DNA of 64,000 nt from Aphrophora alni (taxonomy: Eukaryota > Arthropoda > Insecta > Hemiptera > Aphrophoridae). The stretch spans positions 23,393,949-23,457,948 of the forward strand of contig OY740774.1 of assembly GCA_963513935.1 (NCBI GenBank), given 5' to 3'. This document shows, in pieces, positions 32,090 to 44,290 of the stretch (the stretch's first letter is position 1; each line of letters opens with the position of its first letter). Position numbers and translations under genes: made by a program. Below the pieces are notes generated by a model. That model saw only the letters and a list, made by a program, of their open reading frames with translations, did no database searches and was not told where the DNA came from.

Positions 32090-34134
32090 ATGGCAGATTT
32101 TATTGACAACAATTATTGGTTGTAAGTATTATAATTCTTTTCAAATATGACATATTTATTTCTGAAATATGCCTAATGCTACATTATAAACTTCTAATAG
32201 GTTATGTTTCAAATAAAGAGCTATACCATTTTTAGGTTTTGTCCTAGGCTACCTCAAACTTAACCGTGACCATATGGTCACAGTAGGACTTTGTATGAAC
32301 AAAAAAATTAATATTACAAATGTTTTACTAGGAATTATTATATTGCCTTTCATGAGTTTTTGAGTAAATATAAATAGGCCTATACTATATTTTATCTGTT
32401 GTTTTAGGCAACAACTGAAACTACAGGAAGGCTTTACTATCGCCGAAGCTGCCGATGTAATTGAAAACTTTATTGATGATGGGGAACTTGATGCCATGGA
32501 CGACGTTTGCATCTTTATTGCTCCTCCAGAAAACGAAGGTGGTACAATAAATAATTTAAACAGTGGACAACTATCAGCTCCTGCAGAAATCATGGTAAGA
32601 AGACTTGATATTGTCCAATCTAGTTGTGCGGCACTACAAGATAAAAAACACCGTACCTGGATTGATGGTGATATGGAGGCTCAAAGATGTCTTGTGTTTC
32701 AAAAATACAATTACAAGAAGTTCGATTCTTTAGGTCCAGTTGAACGTTTTGAGCTATTTATCAACAAAAGTGTCATTGAGTTGTTAGTCAAAAATACAAG
32801 CAAGTACGCTTTGTTCAAAAACTGCCCAGACCCAAAAGTGACGGAGGAAGAAATGAAATGCTTTTTAGCTATTTTGTTACTTTCAGGGTACAATGAACTG
32901 CCTGGTAAAAAGTGCTACTGGGATTCTGGACTAGACATGAAAAATGAAATGGTCTGTCAAGCAATGAGGCGTGATAGATTTATCCAAATTATGCGTTTTT
33001 TGCATTGTTCAGACAACTCTGAGCCGATTCCAAATGACAAAATGTGGAAAATAAGGCCACTTATGGACTTAGTCAAATCTAAATCTTGAAAATCTTGAAC
33101 ATTTTGTGCCGTCTGAGTTTTTGTGTTTTGATGAGTCCATGGTGAAATATTATGGCAAGCATGGATGTAAACAATTTTTAAAAGGAAAGCCAATCCGTTT
33201 TGGTTACAAGATTTGGAGCCTAAACACTGATACTGGGTACTTGATAAATTTTGAAATTTTTCAAGGGAAAAATACAACAAAGAATGAAACATATGCAAAA
33301 CTCTTTGGGAAATCAGCTGCTCCTCTTGTAACAATGCTGGATGAAATACCTGACAGTGAGTTACCCTATCAGTTATTTTTTGACAATTTGTTTACTAGTC
33401 CAGCATTGATGAAACATCTGAAAGATAGAGGTTATGGTTCTACAGGAACTGTCCGAGACAACAGATTGCCAAAAAACTGTCCCCTTGCATCAAAACAAGA
33501 TATGAAAAGTGAACATAGAGGAAGTTTTGAGTGTAAAATCGAAAAAGAAGATGGCATATTTGTTGTTCGCTGGAAAGACAATAGTGTCGTAACAGCTGCA
33601 TCAACATCATATGGTATTGAGCCTATTACTAGTGTGAAGCGCTTCTCTCAATCTGAAAAAAAATACCTCCAAATTCAACAGCCTTTTGTGATTAAACAGT
33701 ATAATCACCACATGGGAGGAACGGATCTTATGGATGAGGATATAAGCACCCACAGAATTGGAATCAGAGGAAAGAAGTGGTGGTGGCCTTTGTTTACATG
33801 GCTTATAGATCTTGCTACCACTAACGCTTGGCGACTACACAGATTGTCAGGGAATAAAATGACAAAACTGGCATTTAGAAGAGAAGTTGTTCAATCCTAC
33901 TTGACAAGATACAAGACTCTTCCAGCTCTTCCCGGCCCAAGTATGGCAAGAAAGGTTTTTGTCGCCAAAAATAAAAATAGTTTACGCTATGATGGTCTAC
34001 ATCACTATGTAGCACCAACAGAAAAGCGCAGACGGTGTGCAGGTACATTGTGCAGTTCAGTAAGAAGAACAGCTTGCAAGAAATGTGACGTCGGTTTGTG
34101 CGTAAAGTGTTTTGAGAACTATCACAAACTGTAG
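32090..34134 (+). pseudogene. piggyBac-like transposase, one intron, single 1-bp frameshift
   Basis: A DDE/D-type cut-and-paste transposase of the piggyBac superfamily, which normally inserts at TTAA. Exon 1 is 32090-32121 (ATG, MADFIDNNYW); the donor GTAAGT is at 32122 and the acceptor TTTTAG ends at 32407. Exon 2 runs from 32408 and joins in phase to QQLKLQEGFTIAEAADVIEN. The frame closes at a TGA at 33087-33089, but reading continues one base out of phase to 34134. One extra base around 33081-33083 explains this. After correction the length, about 585 residues, is normal. Acidic residues sit at the expected places: FDES (33130), FFDNLFTSP (33380), GGTDLMDED (33720-33740), then RGKKWWWP. 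The C-terminus has a cysteine-rich finger (C-x4-C-x7-C-x2-C-x4-C-x2-C-x4-H). The frameshift may be real or a sequencing error. Confidence 0.92.
32266..32287. repeat. piggyBac element internal inverted repeat, left
   Basis: The perfect 16-base palindrome GTGACCATATGGTCAC is followed by AGTAGG. It lies inside the transposase intron and just after a TTAA (32260-32263). The exact reverse complement is at 34307-34328. Confidence 0.85.
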
Positions 34135-34306
34135 TAGGCTATTGTGTACGGTACGACATTCCATATTATGTTAGTTTGAACTCTGCAGACCTTACAATGA
34201 TCTGATCTTAATATAGTTAATATGTAATGTTCTTAAAGTGAATGATAAAGACAAATTTTAATCTAATGTGAATAGTTGTTATTTTTCCTGAATAGTCACT
34301 TAAAAG

Positions 34307-34328
34307 CCTACTGTGACCATATGGTCAC
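34307..34328. repeat. piggyBac element internal inverted repeat, right
   Basis: CCTACT followed by the same 16-base palindrome, about 170 bases after the transposase stop. It mirrors 32266-32287 over all 22 bases. Because exon 1 lies outside the pair, these are probably sub-terminal repeats. The true TTAA-bounded ends were not identified. Confidence 0.85.
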
Positions 34329-37300
34329 ACACAAATTTTCAATATAAGCGTACTTCTAGAAAAAAATCAATAATTTTCCAATAATCAAGGAGGTTCATAG
34401 AAAATATTAAGATGAAAAAAAGAATTTATTAATAAATCAAATGTGGGGTGATATGTCGCCCACTGGAATAGTGTTCAGAGACAACCCCCACCCCAGTATG
34501 ATTTCTCATGCTTTCGCTGCCTTATTTATTAAATTACTTCAGATACAAGGAAAAGGAAAATGTAACAATGTGTTGAGTAAGTTAAAGGGAATAAAACGCA
34601 AGGTCATACTTACGAAAGTTTTACCTTTTTGAAAGGTTTTTTTGTTGAGTACTATCTAAATTTATTCTAAATTCTGGACAAGCAGGGTGATTATCACCAG
34701 ATCAATTATCATGGTTGATGAAATGAATGTTAAGCTTACATATGTCTTGAGTTGCCTAAATCATTTATTTATTGAACTACTGGACGGTGAAGTGCAATTT
34801 TCTCTCCATGTAATACTTAGGAAACAACAGTTTATATAAAACAATACAATTTATCCAGGGTGTCCTTCCCGACCGATTTGTTGAATTAATTCCGTTAAGA
34901 AAGGTAAATTAAATGGATATCACTTGTTTTTTTTTTCTTAAGGGATCCTCGGCATCTAAGGGTTCTTGTCTCTGAAAAACAACATAACTTATCAAAGGCG
35001 TACTTACACCTCTATTCATTTCTAGAAATAAAAATGTCTGACTTTTACGTGGCATAGTATGACTTTATAATTTGAGTGACCCTCAAAAATAAGGTAAACA
35101 ATAAATAAACGTTTCTCCTTCATATTCCAGACCTAATAATAGTATTTTTTTAATCAATTAAAAACATTATTAAATATTTAAAATATAGTTGTATAGTTCC
35201 TGAATAGAAATGTAGTCAAATTTGCGACCGGGCAAATAATAATATTGTGTCCAACTGTAAAATAAACAGTGTATTGGCGCAGGTAGAAAAAACACACCAT
35301 GTGGCAACGTTGCATTACTCCCTCCTTACTGAGCGTAAGTGAGTCATAACTAGATATCCACAGCCTATTTCTACTATTTTTTTTTTTTTTAATTTGCTAC
35401 TACCTAATATTGTTTGTTCGAATTTCTATAACTAACTATAAAATGTTTATCTAGACAATCTCAAAACCAACCCCTCACTTCTCCAACCATCAAATGTCAA
35501 CCGATTCTTGCTTCATAGAGCACAAGTTTATTTGTTGTTAAAATTATATAATATTTGTGATGCAATTTTCCCTTTTCTGTTCAAATATATTTTCTTTTAC
35601 AGCTACAGTAAAAATATAAATACCATATTGTTCGTCATTAACAAATAAAAGTATTTACTCTATTGTAATTGTTTTATAAGGTTAACAAGTTTTCAATATA
35701 TACGACTTTAACATTTTAAAATGGAAATCATTTTCAAATCTTGTGTAAAACGTTACATGAAAAATGCGTTTATCAAATCTGAACTCAATATCATATATAT
35801 TTCTAAAGTTTTAATGTTATTTTATTTTTAAAAAATGGCGGATATTCAAAAACTAAGCACGAGAGGACTATCCTACATGTTATATAGCATTTAATGTATA
35901 TATTGTCGTACTTAATCAGATTCTGAAGTTTGATTGAGTAATTTCAACTTATTTGTCACAAACATTTCTTTTGGATGAGTTCGATACAGTTGTCAAAGAA
36001 TTCTGATGATATTTAACCGTTTTTTTAATTCAATGTTTAATATAAATTACTAAATCCATATTAAATCGAGAAATCGGAAAAGCTTTGAACCGATTTTTGG
36101 GATTTCAAAACACTGGCGAATTGAGTAGCTCGCGTAATTTTTGTTCAGTTTTCTTCAAATTGTTTAACATATCTTAAAACGAAGTTAGATCAAATATATT
36201 TTGTTTTTGACTGTTGGTCTCTTTAACTTAGATTAATAAAGAAATTTGTCAAAAAAAATCAACTATTTTAAGGCAAAATGTTTTTACGTGTTTCACAAAT
36301 TGCAGAACAATATTTTTTGTAAAGATAAAATGTGTAAATATTTGATTAAACAATTCCTAGTAACACTCCTTTTTCAGTAACACTCCTAACAAGCTCAGTG
36401 TGTTTCAATGAAGGAAGAACTACTTCCTTTCACAATTCTTCAAATGTCGATGAGTAATCTATAGGCCTACATGTGAACAAACCAACTGTGAAAACGGAAA
36501 TAAAGTTTATTCTCTGATGAGATGATAATTGTGAATAACATGCGTCCGTGATTGTGTTTTTGATGTGGGCTGGGGGGATGCTTTTCTGTTCTTGTAAAAC
36601 TGCAACCTCTATAATTTTCACGGTGTCTCATTATTGTATTTTCCACATTGTTCTATTTAACACGAATCTTAAAAACAACAAACGTACTTTCTTTGTAGAA
36701 TCGTAATTAATTTAGTATTATAAATAGCCTTTCCTAAATAAATTGAAATCTTTAGGCTTATTAAAAAAACTACCTAAGATCAAGAAAAACAAAGAATAAT
36801 ATAGTTCCTCTATATAATAAAAATAAAGTCCTCTTTAGACTTCACTCTGGCTGTCTATCTTTCCATTTTCAGGATAATGTTGTGAACTAGGGAAATTACC
36901 AAATTTGTGCTTTAACTAATAACTACAGTACTGTAATTCATTTATTGCTAAAATTAAATATAAATATAAGATAACACAATTAATTAAAGATCCTTTACGA
37001 AAGTGCTATCCTTCTGCGCCAAAGAAGCCTATAACTTTGACCATACATAGGTTATTGAAATAAGTTATTGGAATTTTTGAGTTCTCCAATACTCTGCTCG
37101 AGTTGTTGAATAGCTCTAGTACGATTTATTGTTTAAAAACTTTGAAATATTTTCCAGGACTTCTTCAACTTTAACGTCAGGTAATTTGTTGTGCCTCCCA
37201 CCTCTGACTCATCCATTTTAAATTTTGTACTTTTAAAAAAAATTCCTTACCTATATAACACTCTGAAAGTGTGTTTCAATATATACATACACACAAACTT

Positions 37301-38929
37301 TCTTATTTAACAAGAAAGAGTTTTTAGACAAAGTTCGTTATTGTTTTGATCCATTCACTTGTTTACAATTAATATGTAACAGTAGTAATATTGATTATCT
37401 TAATTAAAAAATGGCATCGTTATTACTAAGAAAATCAAGATTCCTAAAATGTAAAAGGCATACGCTATTTTTAATTGTTGGCAATATGATTTGGGATAGT
37501 GTTCGCTTTCTTTATGTCTAAAGGAATTTTAAAAACAATGATTATCCCGAAAAGATAAAACGTCAGGCACATTTATAATATATTTAAAAAAGTCTCTTAG
37601 TGTCATAAAACTAAGAGAGGCTAGGTTAGTCTTAACGCCCTGGCTACCTGAACCTCAACATAGCAGGTAAGACAAAATAATTCCTGATAATGAGAGAGCT
37701 GTAATGGTCGGTCACAATATTTTTAGAAAACATAAATTACAGAATACCGTAGAAACCTTTCTATCAAACTTTCCTAAAATAAATTTTAGTTTTATTTATG
37801 TTACAAATTCACACACATATAAAAGAAAACAAAGATATACATTTTCGGTTTAAAAGACAAATTTTTACGTCAGTCGTGAATTCTTTCCTAGCTATTTATA
37901 ATTTTTAACAGTTTAAGAAGTCAGTTTCTTTCGATTGAGTACATCAATAACAGTTATTATAATCCACCTCAATGTAAAAACGGTAAACGGTAATATTTTG
38001 GCAAATTTTTGGCAATCTATAATTACAAATCAATAATATTTTTTGTAAAAGGATATAGGTTTTAAATTCGATCCTGACCATTCTGTTCCGGTTAAACCAA
38101 AGTTCTGTGGAAAGAAGTATTTATTCAATAACAATAATAATTATAACATTAAACGGTCCTAATGTGCGATTACTTTTAGTTGAAACTTAAGTGTTTTAGA
38201 TATTGTGTTGAAATTTGATAATGTCTCAAATTCTTTAATAATAATATGTGTTTAAAATAATAATGAAATATAAATGTCCAAAATTTAAAAGATTATAATT
38301 AAAATTGGATTTAATTTTTATTATTGAAATATTTTCATACTGATTGTATTGAATTTTTGTATAAATGTAATTGCACTGCATTAAAGAAACAGATACTAGG
38401 CATTGGAGACATTAGTCTAAAACCGTTAACAAAACTTTTAGTTTCTTTTATAGATCAACACACTGTAGCCCCTTTGTTTTATTAGGGGCTACAAATAAAA
38501 TTTTATTTTAAAATGCTACCTGAACGACTACTAGACTGCTAATTTTGCAGCTTGGTCAATTTTTATGTCTACAATCAATGAAACATGAAGTAATACAACA
38601 AAATATAATGTTAGGTAAACTCTAAACATATACTCAATAATAAACATAAACTCTTGATATTAGATCAATTTGGACGATGATCATAGATCATATCTGATTG
38701 ACGTTTATGCAACCGGCCACTACATACCGGCCACCAAGTCAATGCTAAATATTACAAGGAAAGAAGATTTGTAGCATTATTTCGTAAAAATTTGGTATCT
38801 AGCCCTCATAATTAGTTATAGATTTGGTTGTTAATACATTTTCCTATGTAGGCCTTTGTCGTTTAAAATAGCAATTTCAATCTATTTATTAATTAATTTT
38901 ATATTATATAAATGTTATACTAATCAATG
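34329..38929. other. 4.6-kb AT-rich stretch, no supported gene
   Basis: I found no recognisable domain, splice-flanked exon or bounded repeat. The short frames at 34441-34632 (starts MWGDMSPTGIV) and 36430-36621 are not similar to anything I know. A T-run at about 35370-35390 and an AATGGCGGA phrase at 35834 are the only landmarks. Confidence 0.3.
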
Positions 38930-39385
38930 TTAATTGTCATTTTAATCGCTCATACGGTGTCTTAGTAATAATGTTAGACTGGGTAAATAACATGGTGGCG
39001 TTTATAATAATTAGATAAAACCCTTCTCCATGAAATAATACATGTGTGTGTCAAATTTCATTGTAATCGTCCAGACGGTGTCTTAGTATTAATGTTAGAC
39101 TGGGTAAGTAACATGATGGCGTTTATAATAATTAGATAAAAACATTCTCCATTAATGAGTTAAATGAGTTTGAAAATTTTCTTCGTAATCGGTCAAACGG
39201 TGTCTTAGTATTATTGTTGGGCTGGGGTAAGTAACATGATGGCTTTTATAATAATTAGGGAAAATGAAAAAAAAAAAAAAAGAAGAAAACATGTATTGGC
39301 CAACTTTCATGGTGATCGGTCAAACGTTGTCTTAATATTAATGTTGCGCTGGGTAAGTTGCGTAATAGCGTTTATTAGTTCGATA
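38930..39385. repeat. tandem repeat, about 122-bp unit, four copies
   Basis: GGTGTCTTAGTA-type text starts at 38956, 39077, 39199 and (as GTTGTCTTAATA) 39326, giving spacings of 121, 122 and 127. Each unit contains ACTGGGTAAGTAACATGATG then GCGTTTATAATAATTAGATA. Copies are moderately diverged; the third carries a 15-base A run. Confidence 0.9.
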
Positions 39386-40880
39386 AATTATCTAATTCAA
39401 TAAATATGGTATTAAATAATCTAGATTGTTTTTTATCTATAGAAAAAAGTCTAGTTAAAATATTATCGTGTGTTTCCACCCACAAGTCTATAGAAAAAAT
39501 CGCCGTACAAAATTTGATGTTAATTGTTTATTTTCCATCGATTTAAACTAAAATAAACTAAATGTTTCATGCCTATTGCAGAGAGAGAGTTAGGGAGATA
39601 ACAAAAATGAGAGTATAGAAGAAGGGAAAATGTTGGGGACAAGACAATGTTGGCAGCATTTGTTGCAAAAATCCGTGTTATGTTAACTCATGTTAAGGGG
39701 ACAGTAAGTTATATATACTCTTGATGAGAATACACTGTCCTCCTAATATTCAGAGGACAGTAACTGTGCTCTGAACAAGAGTATATATGCGACAAATGTC
39801 CTCTAACAAGAGCGAGAATGTCTTAAACACTAAATGTCTTAAACAAATAGTGAGGCAAAATATCATGATTTTGAAAAAAACACAAAATACGCGACTACAG
39901 CCAAACGGTTGAGATCGGACATGGGTCCATATGAACTTTTTTATTCCATTTAGTGAGTAGAACATACTGGCGAAGTTAATGGTGTCAGTAGAAACTCACC
40001 CTGTATATATAGGGTCTATCATTGTTAGGTTAAACTGTGTGCCAAGTTTAAACTCAATCGGTCAAACTGTTCTCTAGGTATAAATCATTTTGGAAAAGAA
40101 ACAAAATGGCGGATGTCTGGAAAACGAAGCTTTTCTGGCCCTAGGTACAAATGAACAATTTTGATTTTTTTAGGTGGACCCCTATCATCTTCTGAAGTTG
40201 TGCCAAACTCTCGCAAAACACCCTGTATGCTAAACAATTAAAGCGTTTAATACAACCTAATCTACTGTATTTAAATAAGTAAGTAAATTCATATGAAACT
40301 GAAAACGAGTAAAACTGAATGGCATTAACCTAATATGAACATAATATAGGGTTACTGTAACTCGACTTATATCCGGCGGGATGTGATAGGGGGCTAATGA
40401 ACATCAAATGTAACGGCTTTGTAGCTTAAACTACAACTCCAGCGACAGAGTTAACGAGTGGTTGTGAACAAGTGCGCAAAATAAGAACTAAGCGCACTAG
40501 AATGGTTAATTTCTAGTATAGATTAATTTTGTTGGGCACAAGTTTAGGACTCCAACTTCTCTACAAAGTGTGCACTTGTTTCGTAAAATTCATTGTTAAA
40601 TTGATATTTTGGAAATTATCAATCTACAACTTTTGAGCTTCTCGTCTCTTAGTATTTGAACAAAAATGTGTTTGTATATTGTTCAATTGTACATATGTCA
40701 AATTACATTGGTGGATTACTAGGAAAGTTGTAGGGTAGTTTTTATTTCTTCCCCTCTGTATGTTTTTGGGGTGCTGAATCCGAATCTGAGGTTTGCTTAC
40801 AAAATTTTTAGATAGTTCTAGGTGTGCTTAATCGTTCGGATTTTTAATTGTCTATAAGAACTGTAAGTTTCAATTTTTTT
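39386..40880. other. intergenic with a two-tier hairpin and old repeat text
   Basis: No gene. Near 40045-40115 the phrase CAAGTTTAAACTCAATCGGT then CAAACTGT, GTATAAAT and AAATGGCGGA is the kind of text found at the ends of many arthropod repeats. It also recalls the 122-bp array (GGTCAAACGGTGTCTTAGTA). Confidence 0.35.
39711..39788. repeat. two-tier inverted repeat (hairpin)
   Basis: The outer arms are ATATATACTCTT (39711-39722) and AAGAGTATATAT (39777-39788). The inner arms are ACTGTCCTC (39734-39742) and GAGGACAGT (39753-39761). Both pairs are perfect and nested around one axis. Confidence 0.8.
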
Positions 40881-40964
40881 GTAATTAAAAAAATTTTCAC
40901 TCAAAAAACGTAAAAATCGACGATGAAAAAAAGTGGATTTTTGAGTGAATTTTTTTTTAATTAC
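40881..40964. repeat. 27-bp-stem hairpin
   Basis: Arms are 40881-40907 (starts GTAATTAAAAAAATTTTCAC) and 40938-40964. They are reverse complements with one or two mismatches in the A/T run, around a 30-base loop. Confidence 0.85.
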
Positions 40965-43009
40965 CTAGAACTCTCTATGATTATTACTTTTCAAGTTATA
41001 ACGTTTTGAAAATGAAAATTACAAAATATAGACTTTTTGAATGTAAATACCTCAAAAAGTAAACAAAGATACCATGTCGTGTATAGTCTCATTGTTTTTA
41101 TTTTTTAATTTTCTATAAGAATATATTATTAACAATTTTTATTTTTTTTTTACTTTTTTCGAATATTTTCATTTTCATTTTCATTAAACGATATATATCT
41201 GACAATCCATTAAAGATATCGATACGAAATTGATTATATTTTATTCATAACAGTTAGATCAACATTTCCAATCAATTTAAATTCGATCCGTGGATAACTA
41301 TTCAAGTTATTGTAGCAGGATTAAAGAAAAGAAAAAAAAATACATTTTTTTATATGTATTAAAATTTACAATAATATAAAGATAATCAAAATTTTACACC
41401 TTTTTAGTTTCTTCCATCAATCTTTGTTATTAGCAACTATTTAACAATTTAATGTAAGTCCACATACATATTTTCTATGAATTCTATGATAAAAACATGA
41501 AGTGACTAATATAAAATTCAATTTAAAACTCTAGTGATGTGCATTCTAAATGTTCCAAAACTATAGTCCCTATCTCAAATATTGTTTTAAATTAAATCAC
41601 TCTTCTCTTCCTTTTATGCAAGTAGTTTTTAAACTGTTGCTGATAAAATCACTGCATTGTTAACCATGATGATTTTCTGTTAACCATTTATTCTCTCTTT
41701 TTCAGAAAGTTTGAACCAAAATTAGCTTCAAAATATATGATATAAAACTAGTTATATTAACAAATTATTACTATTCTTGCTTAACCCGTATAAAATGACA
41801 ATTTAAATACTTTGTTTACAGTGTTATTTTAAGCTTAATACTTATTTCGTTAAGCATAGTAGAATATATTATTTGACTCAGTTTGAAATTTATAAAAAAA
41901 AGTCCCACGTGAAAACCAACTTAAGACAAAAAGTTGTAAGCACTGTTCAACGGGAAATACAATATGCCATATTTTAGTAATAAATATAGTTACACAAACA
42001 CAAATACTGATTTGGAACGAATATTTTGACAATGTTCTCACTTTCCATTACGTACATCGAAAAGTACAAAAATCAACAATATTTCAGTATCCACTCTGGA
42101 TATTGAAGGTCAACAATACATTTGGCATAGTAATTGACAAACATATAGTGCAGGTATTTTAGTTTACTTCACCACGTATTTAAGATGAAGTATTACGAAT
42201 AATAGTTGAGGCAGTGAAGAACATTTTATTCAGAAACTGCATTTTATCGCAGTGTTTTTGCAACATGTTTTGAATTATTGCCTCATTGGCCTCAAGAAAA
42301 GTAAATTAATTTTACACGCATCGTATAAGATTTCTAACAATTTTAATAGAAAAATGTTATCTTGTTTTGAAGCTATAAATGTTTTCGAGCTTGACTCGTG
42401 AGAAACAATTTTTTTTAATAAATAAAAATTCAGAACACGATTCTGAAGCATTTGTCAGGAATATTTTATTAGAAAAAAGTCGGCTAAATAATAAATCACA
42501 TTTTTTTCAGATTAATAATTAGGACAATCACTAAAAATTTAAAGTAAAGTGTATTTTTTTGGTATGAATTGGTTTTACAATTGGTTTGTATTGTAAATTG
42601 GTTTGTGTGTGTCTGTTGGTTTATCTGTAACTTGTCACATAAATCATAATCAGTGAAAACAAAAAAATGAAAAGTAACTGGCAGAACTGTTGGTGCCTAG
42701 TGTTACTCTGAACAAAGTCACCAGCTTTAAAAACTTTTGAAACCATGAAATTAGTCTTGAGTCATAGGCTGTGTCTTACTTGGGTCATGTTGGCTACCGG
42801 GCTGCTATTGTTTCATTGTGTTAAGTTGTAAAACACCCAGGCGGGGATGGCTACCTGCACTTACAAACTACTGTAACTGTATGTTAAGAACAAATGATTG
42901 GCTGTCGTAAAAAGAGCACATTTACTTGCAGTTGAAGTAATTCTTATTTTTGAAGAATCATTAACAACAATTGATTCTTCAGCTGTATTTTCTCATAGTT
43001 TCTGACGAT
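40965..43009. other. 2-kb AT-rich stretch, no supported gene
   Basis: Nothing recognised. The frame at 41850-42041 (minus) has no family features. 42760-42910 is locally less AT-rich but has no usable frame. Confidence 0.3.
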
Positions 43010-43860
43010 ATAATGTAATCTTTTGAACATGTTATAAGTAAAGATAACAATTATGAACATACAATCATTGAATTTTATATATCAAAATGTTATGATAAAC
43101 CCCCCTCCAAAACCACCTTTTTTAAGACGTAATAAACGCAACATAGCTTACACATAATAGTTCCTAAGTAAAGATCACAATTATGAACATAAAATCATTT
43201 TATATTATATATAAAAATGTTATGATAAAAAATAAAAAAACAAAAAGAAAAAAAAACCTTTGTTAAGACATAATAAACGCATCAGCTTACACATAAACAT
43301 AATAGTTCATAAGTAAAGTAACAATTATGAACATAAAATCATTGAATATTATATATAAAAATGTTATGATAAGAAATTAAAAAAGAAAAAAAAACACCAT
43401 TGTTAAGACGTAATAAACGCAACATAGCTTACATATAAACATAATAGTTCCGAAGTAAAGATAACAAATTATGAACATAAAATCATTGATTATTATATAT
43501 AAAAATGTTACGAAAAAAACAAAAACAAAAACAAACACCTTTGTTAAGACGTAATAAACGCAACATAGCTTACATATAAACATAATAGTTCCGAAGTAAA
43601 GATAACAAATTATGAACATAAAATCATTGATTATTATATATAAAAATGTTACGAAAAAAACAAAAACAAAAACAAACACCTTTGTTAAGACGTAATAAAC
43701 GCAACATAGCTTACATATAAACATAATAGTTCCGAATTAAAGATAACAATACATTATGAACATAAAATCATTGAATATTATAAGCCTATATAAAAAGTTA
43801 TGATAAAAAAAAAACACCTTTGTTAGTTCGTAACATATAAGCAACATAACTTACTCATAA
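43010..43860. repeat. tandem repeat, about 141-bp unit, nearly six copies
   Basis: The word GTAATAAACGCAACATAGCT or close variants recurs near 43130, 43270, 43410, 43552 and 43693, with a last diverged copy near 43830. Spacing is 140-142. The two copies 43440-43580 and 43581-43721 are almost identical, showing recent duplication. Units also share AAGTAAAGATAACAAATTAT and GAACATAAAATCATTGA. A 115-codon minus-strand frame across the array is a product of the repeat. Confidence 0.93.
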
Positions 43861-44021
43861 CAAAAACTATATAAAACGATGCAATAAATACTATTCAACT
43901 AATAACTAGATTACTCTGTTTCAGATTCTGATGACCTATAATCAATAAAAAAAAAACTTACAATCATTGAGGTAGCCTACTTCGCGCTTATAGTTGTTAG
44001 AAATATCACGTATATAAACAG

Positions 44022-44290
44022 CTATTTCTTTTTCATGTACTGATTTTGAATGAAAACTTTAATTTTTAACCAAGATTTATTTTCTAATAACTCCTTGTGC
44101 ATGTTTTTCAGTTCTTCACATTCGCTCTTTTTTGGTGGGATCCTACGTTTTATATGCATTTTGAAGAAAGATGTAACAACCACCTTCTGCTCGTTTGTCC
44201 ATAGTACTAATTTTCGTTTAGTCTTTTGGGGTTTTTGGGTAACATCTGGTTCATGTGACGTACTATCTACGCTAATGTCACGTGTATTCT
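44022..44290 (-). CDS. terminal exon of an unidentified protein-coding gene (or multicopy gene-like element)
   Basis: The minus strand has a splice-acceptor-like pyrimidine run ending TTTTTTTTAG at 44292, then 88 uninterrupted codons to TAG at 44024-44022. All three phases were checked; only the one entering with two leftover bases stays open. The protein has a charged linker (VTQKPQKTKRK) and then LVLWTNEQKVVVTSFFKMHI, IPPKKSECEELKNMH, LLENKSWLKIKVFIQNQY, ending in lysines. This matches, from memory, a C-terminal module of multicopy animal proteins with the pattern PW...E...V...F...I.....P.K..C.........L..R.W..IK..V.N. Its job is not known to me. Upstream exons should lie at higher coordinates, but I could not find them; 45.2-46.2 kb would be intronic. 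The opposite-strand frame at 44050-44340 is a shadow. Confidence 0.6.

Noticed and set aside
43377..43724. 115-codon minus-strand frame with an exactly repeated segment
   Set aside because: It simply reads the 141-bp tandem array, whose period is a multiple of three.
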